A stretch of 64,000 bases of DNA. Source: Coriaria nepalensis. Taxonomy: Eukaryota > Streptophyta > Magnoliopsida > Cucurbitales > Coriariaceae. Where the stretch lies: the NCBI GenBank assembly GCA_027186245.1, contig CP114497.1, positions 193,501-257,500 on the forward strand. The letters run 5' to 3'. The notes below the pieces were generated by a model. The model was not told the DNA's origin, did not search any database, and saw nothing but the letters and a program-made list of their open reading frames with translations. A program made the position numbers and the translations under genes. Shown piece by piece: positions 48,055 through 60,077 of this stretch (within the stretch, counting starts at the first letter, position 1; every line of letters starts with the position of its first letter).

Positions 48055-48499
48055 TCAGTTGGTCTTGGTTTTGTTCTTGGCCACGAGCTTCTGCCTCAAA
48101 TCAGCAACATCTTCATCAGTTTGTCCGAACTCGGTTTCAGGAATCCAGTACCCAGACTTGGGATCCTTCATCCAAAAGACACCGCTCTTCTTCTTCTCAC
48201 CATCCTCACGACCCACATTATTATTACTCCTGTGATATGCAGTTTGATCTGCCTTCTTCACCAGCACCGTCCCTGCTGCAACTGAATATGATCGCCTACA
48301 AATATTTACATACATATATATAAATAAATACATACCTATTATTGCTCTCTTCGATCTGACATTGACATTTGACAAGGAAAAACGTCAAAGAGAACAAATT
48401 ATTTAAGAAACCAAAGAATGAGCCATATGATTACTTCCCTAATAGGAAGAGATTAAGGCTACAGCTCTTGATCGTGATGGAAACCTTCTCGGCGGCCAT
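48055..48499 (-). CDS. LEA5/SAG21-like late embryogenesis abundant protein (LEA_3 family)
   Basis: Two exons on the minus strand, 48499-48435 and 48295-48055, give 101 residues. The N-terminus MAAEKVSITIKSCSLNLFLL could be a mitochondrial-type presequence, as in SAG21. Then RSYSVAAGTVLVKK, and a C-terminal W(M)KDPKSGYWIPE block with DVADLRQKLVAKNK. This matches the LEA_3 signature WxPDPxTGYYxPE followed by D(V/A)AELRxxLL. SAG21-type proteins are linked to oxidative-stress tolerance and mitochondria. The gene is single-copy and small, with the family's one-intron structure. The start is the first Met in frame; an AT-rich stretch with TATATA runs lies upstream near 48697-48718. Confidence 0.87.
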
Positions 48500-50484
48500 G
48501 ATTAGCCAATATACAATAAATTCAAACTATACTGAAGATCAACTAAGTGGGATCGGAAGTAGACAAGGAGGTAGAGCCAGAGTAGGTTAGTACGTACGTG
48601 GTACATACTAAGACGTGCATGCATATAAGCGGTTTAGAAGAGTGCAGCTGTTGTAGTAATAGTATACATTATCTCGATAGGAATTAGGAAGAAAGAATAT
48701 ATATATATATATATATATTTTTCATGAGAGAATCTAATTGGCATATATAAATCTTGGTAATGAATGTTTACAGATTCTTTCCAGCTGGTCTGGTTTTAGC
48801 AGATTCTTGTTCATCCGGTTTAAAGAATAAATCTATCCTTATAGATAGGTTATTGCATCCTCCATGCATGCACTACGTATTATGTAAGCATGTTTGTGTA
48901 ATAATTCTGACATCATCTGCATGTTATTTTTTAAAATTAATTAGATTTTTTGCTTAATTAGTTAAAAAAAAGTCTACTTTACAAATACATAATTGGAAAA
49001 TGCTAATTCTAAAATTAAGAATTATCGATGATAGCATTTGTGATGAACATACATGGAAAATACTTAGAACTATTTTGTAGTGACATCATATATTATATTA
49101 ATATTATAAATAATTAAGATAAATCAGTTTACTAAAAATTATCTAATTAAGAATCGGTAAGAAAGCATCAATCGATCTGATAATTCTTTTCATATACTCA
49201 AAAGATTTTGGTGGATGACGCAGCTGCAGCTTGCTCTATTAATATAATTAAAGATAGAAATCCTTAATCTGATTCGTGTGCAAATTGTCGATCGATGACA
49301 ATGCGTAGCTGCAAATATTCTGAATGCATGCATGAGAAAATATTAATACATGGAACACACATTAACATTAAGGATAGGACCTATCATCAAAAGAGACGTT
49401 TCCGACAGTGTAACACACATATTCACTAATGTTTCTTAATGAACTTCCATGCAAATGGCAAAATCCACAACTTTGTTTTTTCCACAAAGTAGAACGACAC
49501 GACAAGTGGACCAAGACCCATATAGAATTGGATTCGGTTCCATCACACCAAATTATTTAATTAATTTTGGATTCTAAACGAAGCTTCTATAGAAATAATT
49601 AGACGTTGTTATCTTCTACAAGTAGTAAGAAGAAGGTACGTAGCAGATTGAGCTCAAATATCAGAGGCATTGTTACGTTTTTTATACCCTTGACCAACAG
49701 TGTTAAGGCAGCTAGCCCAGCTTGCAGCGGTATAGCCGACATGTCGAAATGGGTAGAGATCATGTTTGTAATGTCATTCCTACTTCCTATATAGAATTGG
49801 ATAGCTAGTCCCACGAGCATGAAACACACTCCCGACACGTTTCTTGGTCACAAACCCCATCATGAATGAATTGGGCCCTAAGTAGAAAAAGAAAGTCGGT
49901 AAAGCGGCGATTAGATGTATGCACAGAGACAACAGTAATGGGCCACTTATGCTTTCCTTGTAGAGGAAGACATTGAGTATAAGCTAAAACCTTCTTTCTC
50001 CTTTCTTCTTTCTCCTTTCTTCTTTCTTCTTTGACTTCGAAATAAATAAACAATTCAATCTACGTACGTGCCCCATTCCTACTCTTTCAGGAAAAGCTCT
50101 CACTCTCTTTCTCTCTGGTCTCTACTTAGAAAGAGACCATGCAATCAAAAAAGTACTTGTCAAAATGGTTGAAATTAAAGCAGGCAATCAATCGATCGAT
50201 CCGAGACGCACTTTGATTCAAAAACGAGTGATAAAGAGAAAAAGCTTGGTAACTACCTAGGCCCCCCACGTTTGTCTTTGATTACTACAACTCCAATTAT
50301 TACAGTGGCTGCAAATAATTGCAATTTTTTAATTTGCATGTGAACTTTATGAGCTATGTTTGTATGTACTGTAGTACTAAATAAACAAGGATCTATTTTC
50401 TAAGTTTCCTATGATCTGTAACCCATTAATTAGTAATTATATCTCATTCAAACTTCATCATCATACTATTACTATTGCTATAAT

Positions 50485-50489
<5 letters not shown>

Positions 50490-50521
<32 letters not shown>
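50490..50521. repeat. (CT)n microsatellite
   Basis: Pure CT dinucleotide run of about 16 units in intergenic DNA. Confidence 0.9.
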
Positions 50522-50523
<2 letters not shown>

Positions 50524-51659
50524 ACTGTGGTCTCGTTAAGGGTTGGCTCGTTAAGATCCAAGGAAAAACCCATGATTAAGCCTAAAAAAGAAAGGGTCCA
50601 CTTTTTCTTTTTCCTGGCCATTTTCATCTGGTAAACCCTAATCATGAGGGAAAACTCATGTCCCTGCCCCATGCTCAGCTTCTTCTATGATCTCCCTTTA
50701 ATGGAGCAGTAGCTAGCTAGCTAGCTATATGAATTTTAAATTTTAAATCTGGTTGCTATGGAGAGTGAGAAAGAGTGAGGAGAGAGAGGGTTCTCGGATT
50801 CTACATGATACTGGACCTACTTACAACTGCAGAAATTAAACCACTAATTATCATGCTTTTACATTAATCAAAAGGAGTTAAGTATGTACACGTTCTTCCT
50901 AAGTAATCCTATAGCTATAATTAAAAAGAAAAGAGATTTATATAATCCGGAGTAAACTTAAAACATCGTACAGTTAAAATGATAGATTTTAATTGATTTA
51001 ATCCGAATATCTCCTATAACTATGCATGAAGAAATATGATCCTCTTCTCACAAATTGCACACACATCATATTTGTATCCGACAAGAACTACTACCGACGA
51101 CCACTAAAATCCCACATTAATACTGCTGTAGGATTAGAAACTTACCTGACAAGCAAATAAACTAATCAACCTGTTTATTCTAATTTAATTTAACTAATTA
51201 ATGATAGGGATGATTAGTTAAATGGGATTATGTGGGAAACATGTTTACAAAATAGACTCATTTTGAAATATTATGTTTTTTGACATCTTTTTTTATTTAT
51301 TTAATAAATAAGTAAAAAATATATATGAAATTACTCTAATATTCTCATCTTCATCCTTCAACTCATTCTTCCTCTTCTCTCTTCTTCCTTCTTTATCATT
51401 GAACTAACTAGTGGCTATACATCCTTCAAAAAATGATTTTTGTTTTTATTTCATTTTTATTCAAGAATCGAACTCATATTTCCTCTTTTTTTCGTTCAAG
51501 AATCAAACTCTATTTTACCCACTTTTCATTCAAAAAAATGTTTTATGTTCCGTTTCGTCCGCCGCCTACCATGCAGACTGGTTTTTCAATCCATGATCAT
51601 GATTTCAGACTAAATTTTGACTAGTCTAGTCTAAAACCCTTGTCTATATATTTTGGACT

Positions 51660-52860
51660 GGTTCTAAATATTATAAAATTATAACAAAAAATATATATAT
51701 CATAAAACCAAACTCTTAGAGTTTTTCATACAGTTTTGGAATATGTTAATTAGAGTTAAATAACCGATGATAAATTTTATTTTAAGTTGACTGAATAATG
51801 TTGAGTTTTGGTCTGAAATATTTGTTCATGTATTATATATATAGATATAATAAAACTAATCTTTCAGAGCTTTTCATAGAGTCTAAGAACACTGCAATCA
51901 AACTTATATAATTCGAGGTAAAAATGATTGAAGTCGAGTTTCAAAGCAAATTTGGACTGAAATTAATTTTGGATCGGTCCAGTTCGTAATCTTTATCTAG
52001 ATATTTCGAACTAGTTCTAAATATTATAATATCATAAAACTAGACTCTTAAAATTTTTTATAGGGTTCAAGAATATCTCAATCAGAGTTATATAATCAGT
52101 GCTAAAAATTATTGAAGTTGACTAAAATATTTCGGTTCGGGATTTCGGATTAGACATTCATTTCAGACCTGGACTTTTAGTCCAACAATGACGTTATAAA
52201 ATCATAGACAATATATATATATATATTATTATAAAACTAGACTATTAGAATTTTACATATAATCTAAAAACACATCAATCGAAATTATGTAACCCGTGAT
52301 AACATTTTTTGAAATTGATTGAATTATATTGGTCAAGAAATTTCATATTAGGATTTATGGTTTCAGGGTCTTGGATTTTGGATTTCAGGTTTAAGATTTG
52401 AGATTTATAATTTAGGATTTTAACCCTAATACATACACCGTAAACCTCTAAACTCTTAATCATAAATCTTAAACTTGAAATCCAAAACCATAAATCTTAA
52501 ACTTAAACTCTAAACCATACACCTTAAACTTTTAATCATAAACCTAAAATCTAAAATCATAAACCCTAAATCCGAAATTCAAAACCTTAAACTTAAACCT
52601 TAATCCATACATCTTAAACCTTAAACCTTAAACCATAAACTTGAAATCTAAAATCCGAAACCTTAAACCTAAACCTTAATTGATACACCTTAAATTTTAA
52701 ACTCTAAATCCTAATCCAAATTTCCTAGACGAAAATCATTCAATCAACTTAAAATTTTTTATCTCAAGTTATATCTCCGATTGAAGTATTTTTAGACTAT
52801 ATGGAAAGTTTTAAAGGTTTAGTTTTATGATATATATTACAATCATAAATAGCGGTGAGT
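51660..52860. mobile_element. putative foldback/inverted-repeat element with internal tandem units
   Basis: Four related direct units begin near 51701, 51851, 52033 and 52231, each with (C)ATAAAACTA-ACTCTTAGA-like sequence, then TTTCATA-like, then ATAACTTG/GTTATATAA-like blocks. A fifth copy lies inverted at about 52720-52850: its reverse complement starts TATCATAAAACTAAACCT and matches the unit at 52225-52330. Between the arms, about 52340-52440 is rich in GGATTT/TTTAGG and 52440-52720 is rich in CCTAAA/CTTAAAC, themselves imperfectly inverted. Matching is imperfect (arms roughly three-quarters identical by eye). No transposase frame is present, so it would be non-autonomous. Superfamily and target-site duplication could not be determined. 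Confidence 0.55.
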
Positions 52861-53013
52861 CGCCGATGATGCTAAGTAAAAGTAATATAATGTAGAAAAA
52901 ATATAGATAAAGAAGATGGTGAAAAACCGAGTAAAATGAAGAAGATAAAGATTGGTTGTTTATTTTTTTTATTTTTTTTTAGTAATGTGGATAAATTAAT
53001 CTTTTTGCTTTTT

Positions 53014-53116
53014 TATTTAATAAATTTAAATATAAATTAAAAGGTTATTGAAGTTTTAAAAGGTTATTTAATAAATTTAAATATAAATTATCAGGTTATT
53101 GAAGTTTTAAAAGGTT
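53014..53116. repeat. two-copy 51-base tandem duplication
   Basis: Units share TATTTAATAAATTTAAATAT and GGTTATTGAAGTTTTAAAAG and differ by about three bases. Confidence 0.9.
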
Positions 53117-53503
53117 TAAGTACATCCTCTGAAAAAAATATTGAGACGATGAGTCTTGCTAATCAAATTCTCTCTTAATAATTTAATCCTTCTTTCTCTC
53201 CTCCACTAAAATACGACTCTGCGTGACAAAACAGTACTAAGAAGAAACGACAAATGTAAAAGAGAAATCAGAAATTAAACTAAAACGATTTCCATCCCAA
53301 AACAGTAAAAACCAAATTGGGTCCCGCATGTTTTACCGTCTTCTGTTATTTACTGATGAGTCTGTCTTTCCTTGTAGGCCTCCACAGAAACTATGCAGCA
53401 TTGCCACCTCTACACATAATCACCCACCACCTTCACTCTCTTTTATCTTTCTCACTGGCAGCATTGCAGTTTGCTCTCTCTCTCTCTCTCTCTCCTCGCA
53501 TCT

Positions 53504-55858
53504 ATGGCTCTTCTTGCGAGTCATCTCCTTACTCTCTTTCTCATCCCACTTCTCCTCTCCCATTCTTCTTCTTTGGCTAGTACTACTGATGTCAAGAAGA
53601 CATTCATAGTTCAGGTCCATTTAGATGCCAAACCTTCTATTTTCCCAACCCATAAGCACTGGTACGAGTCCTCTCTCTCTTCCATATCATCCTCCGGAAA
53701 AAATACTTCGTCTGTTATTCACACTTACCACACTGTTTTCCACGGCTTCTCCGCCAAGCTCTCACCGTTCCAAGTCCAGAAGCTGCGAAACCTCCCCCAC
53801 GTCATCTCCGTCATACCCGAACAGGTCCGCCACCTCCACACCACCCGCTCGCCGGAGTTCCTTGGTCTCAAAACCACCGACAGCGCTGGCCTCCTCAAAG
53901 AATCCGACTTCGGATCAGACCTCGTTATCGGAGTCATCGACACCGGCATCTGGCCGGAGCGACAGAGCTTCCACGATCGCGATCTGGGTCCCGTCCCGCC
54001 TAAATGGAAAGGCCAGTGTCTCGCTGGAAAAGACTTCCCTTCCACTTCCTGCAACCGCAAACTCATCGGAGCCAGATACTTCTGCGACGGTTACGAAGCA
54101 ACCAACGGGAAGATGAACGAGACTACGGAATACCGTTCTCCGAGAGACTCCGACGGCCACGGGACCCACACCGCCTCGATCGCCGCCGGAAGGTACGTAT
54201 TTCCAGCCTCAACTCTAGGATATGCTCGTGGCATGGCTGCTGGGATGGCTCCTAAGGCCCGTCTAGCCGCCTACAAAGTCTGCTGGAATGCTGGCTGCTA
54301 CGACTCCGACATTCTCGCCGCCTTCGACGCCGCAGTATCCGACGGCGTCGACGTTGTCTCCCTTAGCGTCGGAGGTGTTGTGGTTCCCTACTACCTAGAT
54401 TCTATAGCCATAGGTGCATTTGGAGCAGTAAATGCTGGAGTTTTTGTCTCTGCCTCGGCTGGAAACGGTGGGCCTGGTGGGCTCACGGTGACCAACGTGT
54501 CCCCATGGGTGACCACTGTCGGAGCCGGAACCATAGACCGAGATTTCCCAGCTGACGTCAAGCTAGGTAACGGAAAAACCATACCCGGAGTAAGCATCTA
54601 TGGTGGGCCCGGATTGATTCCGGGTCGGTTGTATCCCGTTGTTTATGCAGGTACGGAAGGTGGGGATGGTTATTCCTCGTCTTTGTGTTTAGAAGGTTCA
54701 TTAGACCCGACTTCTGTTAGAGGCAAAATCGTGGTGTGTGATAGAGGGATTAATTCAAGAGCTGCAAAAGGTGAGGTTGTGAAAAAAGCAGGTGGGATTG
54801 GAATGATATTAGCAAATGGAGTTTTTGATGGGGAAGGATTAATTGCTGATTGTCATGTTTTACCCGCCACCTCAGTTGGGGCAGCAAATGGGGACAAGAT
54901 CCGGAGGTACATTACGGAAGCTTCTAAATCCCGGTCACCTCCAACTGCCATGATTGTGTTTAGAGGGACCCGCATTGGAGTCAGGCCCGCTCCAGTTGTG
55001 GCTTCTTTTTCGGCTAGAGGCCCTAACCCTGAATCCCCGGAAATATTGAAGCCAGATGTGATTGCACCCGGGTTGAACATTCTCGCTGCTTGGCCAGATA
55101 AAGTCGGCCCGTCCGGAATTCCTTCAGATAAACGCACGACAGAGTTCAATATTCTTTCGGGTACTTCAATGGCTTGCCCCCATGTTTCAGGCCTAGCTGC
55201 ATTGTTGAAGGCGGCCCATCCGGAGTGGAGTCCTGCTGCGATAAAATCCGCTCTCATGACGACTGCTTATACGGTGGATAATAAAGGTATTACGGAAACA
55301 ATGTTGGATGAATCGACCGGGAATGTTTCAACCGTGTTGGATTTTGGTTCGGGTCATGTTCACCCACAAAAGGCGATGGATCCAGGTCTAATCTACGATA
55401 TAAGTGGATATGACTACATAGATTTCTTATGCAATTCGAATTATACAACAAAGAATATTCAAGTGGTTACGAGGAAGATTGCAGACTGTAGTGGGGCGAA
55501 AAGGGCGGGTCATTCTGGCAACTTGAATTACCCGTCATTATCCGTGGTGTTCCAACAATACGGGAAGCATAAGATGAATACACATTTCATTAGGACAGCA
55601 ACCAATGTGGGTGAGCCGAGGTCGACTTACCGGGTGACAGTAAAGCCGCCAAGCGGGGTGGCAGTTACGGTGGAGCCAGAGAAGCTTGTGTTTAGGAGGG
55701 TGGGGCAGAAGTTGAACTTCTTGGTCAGGGTTCATGCCATGGCTCTAAAGCTTTCACCTGGAAGCTCTAGTATGAAGAGTGGTGCCATCGTTTGGTCAGA
55801 CGGGAAGCACATGGTGACTAGTCCTTTGATTGTTACCATGCAACAACCTTTGGAGTAG
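53504..55858 (+). CDS. SBT1.5-like subtilisin-like serine protease
   Basis: Intronless, 784 residues. A signal peptide (about 1-25) precedes the I9 propeptide (TFIVQVHLDAKPSIF, VFHGFSAKLSPFQ, ending HLHTTRSPEFLG at the usual processing zone). The S8 catalytic triad is D146 in VIGVIDTGIWPE, H219 in SDGHGTHTAS, and Ser in LSGTSMACPHVSG; the oxyanion Asn is in SASAGNGGPGG. A PA insert and a C-terminal Fn-III-like domain follow (ending SDGKHMVTSPLIVTMQQPLE). It is very close to Arabidopsis SBT1.5 (At3g14240). Such secreted proteases process wall proteins and peptide precursors, and SBT1 members are reported to cleave PME pro-regions at dibasic RRLL sites like those in the PMEs here (a tempting but unproven link). 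An in-frame Met at 53471 sits in a CT-repeat leader, so 53504 is preferred. Confidence 0.93.
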   Translation: MALLASHLLTLFLIPLLLSHSSSLASTTDVKKTFIVQVHLDAKPSIFPTHKHWYESSLSSISSSGKNTSSVIHTYHTVFHGFSAKLSPFQVQKLRNLPHVISVIPEQVRHLHTTRSPEFLGLKTTDSAGLLKESDFGSDLVIGVIDTGIWPERQSFHDRDLGPVPPKWKGQCLAGKDFPSTSCNRKLIGARYFCDGYEATNGKMNETTEYRSPRDSDGHGTHTASIAAGRYVFPASTLGYARGMAAGMAPKARLAAYKVCWNAGCYDSDILAAFDAAVSDGVDVVSLSVGGVVVPYYLDSIAIGAFGAVNAGVFVSASAGNGGPGGLTVTNVSPWVTTVGAGTIDRDFPADVKLGNGKTIPGVSIYGGPGLIPGRLYPVVYAGTEGGDGYSSSLCLEGSLDPTSVRGKIVVCDRGINSRAAKGEVVKKAGGIGMILANGVFDGEGLIADCHVLPATSVGAANGDKIRRYITEASKSRSPPTAMIVFRGTRIGVRPAPVVASFSARGPNPESPEILKPDVIAPGLNILAAWPDKVGPSGIPSDKRTTEFNILSGTSMACPHVSGLAALLKAAHPEWSPAAIKSALMTTAYTVDNKGITETMLDESTGNVSTVLDFGSGHVHPQKAMDPGLIYDISGYDYIDFLCNSNYTTKNIQVVTRKIADCSGAKRAGHSGNLNYPSLSVVFQQYGKHKMNTHFIRTATNVGEPRSTYRVTVKPPSGVAVTVEPEKLVFRRVGQKLNFLVRVHAMALKLSPGSSSMKSGAIVWSDGKHMVTSPLIVTMQQPLE

Positions 55859-57880
55859 TGAATCCTACTCTTTTTGTGCTTGTTTTCTTCCAGGAATTTC
55901 GCTCCACTCTTAGCTTTAGAGTTATGAGCTCTTTCCTGTGTGTATAATGCAAGTGTTTTCTTTTTCTTTTCTTCAAGAGTGTTCAATATCAGAAAACTAG
56001 TGCGTAATGGGTAATGGGTAATGGAGGATTAGTTGTTGTTTGTAAAATGCTAAGAATGTGTGTAGAAATATGATGTGGGTGTTGAACAAGGAATGAGAAG
56101 GGGTTAATGGATATGGATTCCCCCATGTTCGAGTTTGATTTCTCCTCTTACATGTTTTTGGTTGGTTTCCTGTTTGAGGAGTTGTTGTATGACTACTAGT
56201 CAAAGATATTGGTTATGTGCATGTGCAAATGGGGACAATGATTAGGACAAGAATCATGTGGGGCTGGGTTTTTAAATTTACTATAATAGGGCAGTTGAAG
56301 TCGGCGATTCAGTTCACTATTCTGATTAGTATGTAATTGTAAACACTTACGAGCAGTAGTAAGCATGATTAGAAGTGTTGTTAGTGGTTTTTAACTATTT
56401 CAGACAGCCAGCCAGACAGACAGACAGACAGGAATCAGCTCCCTCACTCACTCTACCCTGTCCTTTTTAAGTTTAAAGCAAATAATTTATCATCAGGAAA
56501 AGAGACCTATTTCTTAACAAATCATGTTCATGCCCCCCCCCCCCCCCCAATTCATTTCATTGCAACGCGGTTTCAACTTTAGATACTCCCTACGGCCCTG
56601 ATATCAGAGCCGGAGTATCTATTCAAAGAGCATTTTAAAAAATTCTCCCTCTTTCTAATCATTTCTTCTCACTCATATGTCCGACCTATTCTTCAATGTG
56701 AGAGGAGAGTGGGGCAAGCTGTGTGGGGGGTGGGGGGTTGAGTGTTGAGTGTTGTAAGTTGGGCTGGGCTTGAAGGGCCCTTCGATTCTTAGGCCCGATG
56801 CAGTAGACAGGCCATGTATGAGCCCAACCGAGTCATGAAGAATATTGAAGATCACTATCCAGGCCCAAATGATAGGAAACTAGACATTTGAACTTCCTAC
56901 CACAAAACAAACCCAAGTGGGAAGGAGACAGACAGAGAGACAGACAAGACAAAAATGGTAGGCCCCATCTTGCATTAACTACAACCCCGCCTATGTCGAC
57001 ATCTTCAAAGTAATAATGTTAGATTATGTCGGTATAAAAATTGTAACAATCCGATTCAGTAGCCCAACTTGACCACTTGATGAACTATTATTCTAATATC
57101 AAAGGGGCTATAAAAAAAAAAAAAGGAAGCGTGTCCAGACTTTATATTATAAAATAGTTCAAATTGCGATAATGTTAGTTTGGGATTAGCACCATATGAT
57201 CTGGGTGAAATGAATCACGTCCATCATCCCCCTTTGGGCCCCCACTGGGCCAAGTTGGGGAGTGGGCCTCCATTCCATCATCTTTATTTGTTAATTGTTT
57301 CGCTTGTCGTCATCCTAAATTGGGCAAAAATAGAAATATTGTATTCATGTGTGGAGTAAAATAGAAGATAAGAGGAAGAGAAGAGCAGAGCAGGTGCATG
57401 AATCTGCCTTTTTACCTACCATTTTTGCCCTGCTATCAAGTCAACACCTGATTTAATTACATAAATTAACCTTCACTTACATTCTTATCGAATTTGGTTG
57501 TCGGAAAAGAAATCGTAAGAGAAGTCGGTACCAAAATGAATACGTAATTTGATAAATAAAATAATAATTATTTATTAATTATTTTAAAATAATAATAATT
57601 TTATTCTATTTTTCTCCTTAACCACCTCTTAAATAGCTTTCGCCTGAATACGATCGGATCTCAAAGGATGTTATATACTGATACTGAAAAAAACTATTAT
57701 CCTCTCAATAAGACTGTCGAATGCACCTAAGAATGCCTACAGATGCGACGCGTGTCCGCTGCATGTCAAACGGTCAACAGGTGATGAAAGCTTCACGCCT
57801 TTCTTCGGAAAGCGCGCCAGTGTAATTACCCGCCTAAAATAAGGGCATAACTGTAACTTACTATCCTTCCCCCTACAAAC
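55859..57880. other. intergenic between the subtilase and ERF genes
   Basis: Holds the subtilase 3' UTR, a CAGA-repeat near 56401-56433, a C homopolymer at 56533-56548 and AT-rich DNA. Short minus-strand frames (56673-56855 and others) have no recognised family. Confidence 0.5.
56533..56548. repeat. poly-C homopolymer
   Basis: Sixteen consecutive C on the plus strand; length may be unreliable in sequencing. Confidence 0.85.
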
Positions 57881-57890
57881 GATATAAAAA
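57881..57890 (+). promoter_or_regulatory. putative TATA box of the ERF-VII gene
   Basis: GATATAAAAA about 170 bases upstream of the ATG at 58060, followed by a CT-rich leader. Confidence 0.45.
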
Positions 57891-58059
57891 TTTCTTACCC
57901 GATTTATTCATTCATACTTACAACCCTACAATTATTGTATTGAGCTCAAGTTTCAACTCTCTCTCTCATTTCCTTCAACAACGCAGAAAGATTCCATCTT
58001 TTGCCCTTTCACGTTTCTGCCGAAACCGAATTCACTGGTCTACAATCTGAGATTCGGAA

Positions 58060-60077
58060 ATGTGTGGAGGTGCTATTATCTCCGATTTCATTCCACCGAC
58101 TCGCGGCTCTCGGCGGGTCACAGCCGACTGCCTCTGGCCTGATCTGAAGAAATCTGCTTCTGGAGAACCTTTGTCCAAACCTTTATGGTCTGAGGTAGTC
58201 GACGTCGACGATGTTTTCGAAGCTGATTTTCATGATTTCAAGGACGATTCCGATGTGGATTCAGACGATGAAGAGGTCCTGGACATTAAGCCCTTTGCTT
58301 TCTCTGCTCGCAAGCCGGACTTCTCTTCTGTTCGTGGTAACGACTTCTTCAATTCAGATTTATCTATTTTAATTTTTTAGTCTGTTGATCAAGGTTTGAG
58401 ATTTTATCAGTCAACTATGTTGATTCCGTGTAAATCATTTACCGTTCTTTTCATTTTAATAGATTTTATCTTGAATTCTGTTTCATTTCATTTCGTTTAT
58501 AACCAGAAATTAGGAATAGGATTTTCGTTATATGACAAATCTGATCTGTTGAAGGAAGACATGTCTTTTTTGTTGGATATCCGGTTCATCTTGCTTCATG
58601 TTTGTGCTTTTGACTCGGAGGTTGTAGTCTGTCCGTTTAATTTTCAGATTAATTCTCGTTCCATGAGTGAATATGTGGTTTACTGGAATCCTTCCCCTTT
58701 AACTGTTATGATGTATGTCGATTGCTTCTGCTTCTTCGTTTTTTCTTCTTTTGACTTTGTGTGTTGATGTTCTAGGGTACCTAGTTTTGTTGATTAAATG
58801 GTCGTAGTTAAAGAAGATGGGAATTTGGTTTTGTTTCTCACACCAAATTAACAACTCTTGTAGATCTTGGATGTAACCGATTTGTATACTCAAGTTATAT
58901 GGTTTTCTTTCTCCTTGTCTAGTATATTTGATGTAGTGATTTTCTGAACTTTACTCGACGGTAAATCCTCTAGTTCCTTCGTTTCCCCAACTGTTGGGTA
59001 GTTTGAACGCACTGATTATGATCCATTTCACTTGTCCTTGGGAGTTTCAGAATTTGTTAAATTGTTTGGTAGGATGTTTCTTATATATTGCTTTTGCATC
59101 TATTTTGGTATATATTTCATAATTATATTACTTATCATGTCTCTTTTTTCCCTCTCTATTTAGGCTCTTCAACTACAAAATCTGTGGAGTTCAAGGGGCC
59201 AGCTGAGAAGTCCGCAAAGAGAAAGAGGAAAAATCAATACAGGGGAATTAGGCAGCGCCCATGGGGAAAGTGGGCCGCTGAGATTCGTGACCCGAGGAAA
59301 GGGGTCCGTGTTTGGCTCGGAACATTCAATACTGCCGAAGAAGCTGCAAGAGCTTATGATGCTGAGGCACGCAGAATTCGTGGCAAGAAAGCCAAGGTCA
59401 ATTTTCCTGAGGAAACTCCACAAGCTGCCTTAAAAAAATCTGCTAAAGGAAACCTTAAGAAATCATCTCCTCGTACAAATTCAAGTGCTGTCCCCCCACC
59501 AAATATGAATCAAAATTTTGGCTTTGTGAACAATAATCTGGATTCGGACTACTATCATACAATGAGTTTTATGGAAGAGAAACCACCAATGAGCCAACTT
59601 GGGTACTTGTCCTCTTTCCTTGATAATGGAGATGGTCTTGTTGTGACTGCTCCTCAATCTGAAGTTGCTCCCCCCATGTTTTTCAATTCCGATCAGGGGA
59701 GCAACTCCTTTGACTGTTCTGACCTTGGGATTGGGGAGCAGGCTATGAAGACTCCAGAAATCTCTTCTGTTCTTTCAGCGGTTGTTGAAAGTGATGATTC
59801 TGAGTTTTTGGAGGATACTTCGAATGCGAGAAAGAAACTCAAGTCGGGTTCAGAGGACAAAGCGATTACTGGAGCTGATACTGCCAAGACACTGTCCGAA
59901 GAGCTGTCTGCGTTTGAGTCCGAGATCAAGTTTTTTCAGATGCCGTATCTCGAGGGAAGCTGGGATTCTTCGGTAGATTCTTTCCTTAATGGAGACGAGG
60001 CAACTCAGGATGGAGTCTGCAACCCTGTGGACCTTTGGACCTTTGATGATCTCTCCGTGGTTGGAGGAGATTTCTGA
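58060..60077 (+). CDS. group VII ethylene response factor (RAP2.2/RAP2.12 type) with N-degron
   Basis: Two exons, 58060-58336 and 59164-60077, encode 396 residues. The N-terminus [13 protein letters not shown] is the ERF-VII signature: the Met is removed and Cys2 is oxidised by plant cysteine oxidases, making the protein an Arg/N-degron substrate destroyed in normal oxygen and stable in hypoxia. The acidic segment ([16 protein letters not shown]) follows. The AP2/ERF DNA-binding domain (about residues 117-175) starts [20 protein letters not shown] and includes [17 protein letters not shown]; it binds GCC/HRPE-type elements. A C-terminal transactivation motif [15 protein letters not shown] matches RAP2.12-like ends. 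The single intron, in the leader-proximal part, is usual for this group. RAP2.2 (At3g14230) is next to SBT1.5 in Arabidopsis (recalled), supporting orthology. Confidence 0.94.

Larger units (their letters stand above)
48500..53503. other. gene-poor 5-kb interval
   Basis: No convincing gene. Open frames at 49599-49838 and 49805-50053 (minus) overlap in two frames, hydrophobic and Lys/Arg-rich respectively, with no family recognised. It holds a CT microsatellite at 50490-50521, the inverted-repeat element at 51660-52860 and a 51-base tandem duplication at 53014-53116. Confidence 0.5.

Noticed and set aside
49599..50053. Two minus-strand ORFs with hydrophobic and basic translations
   Set aside because: They overlap in different frames, show no recognisable domain, and the basic part comes from a CTTTCTTC-type repeat.
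52340..52720. Interstitial telomere array from CCTAAA-like motifs
   Set aside because: Motifs are degenerate and irregular and pair as an inverted repeat; no run of perfect CCCTAAA units.
53471..53503. Upstream start giving a 795-residue subtilase
   Set aside because: The extra residues are the translated CT repeat, and 53504 begins a proper signal peptide.
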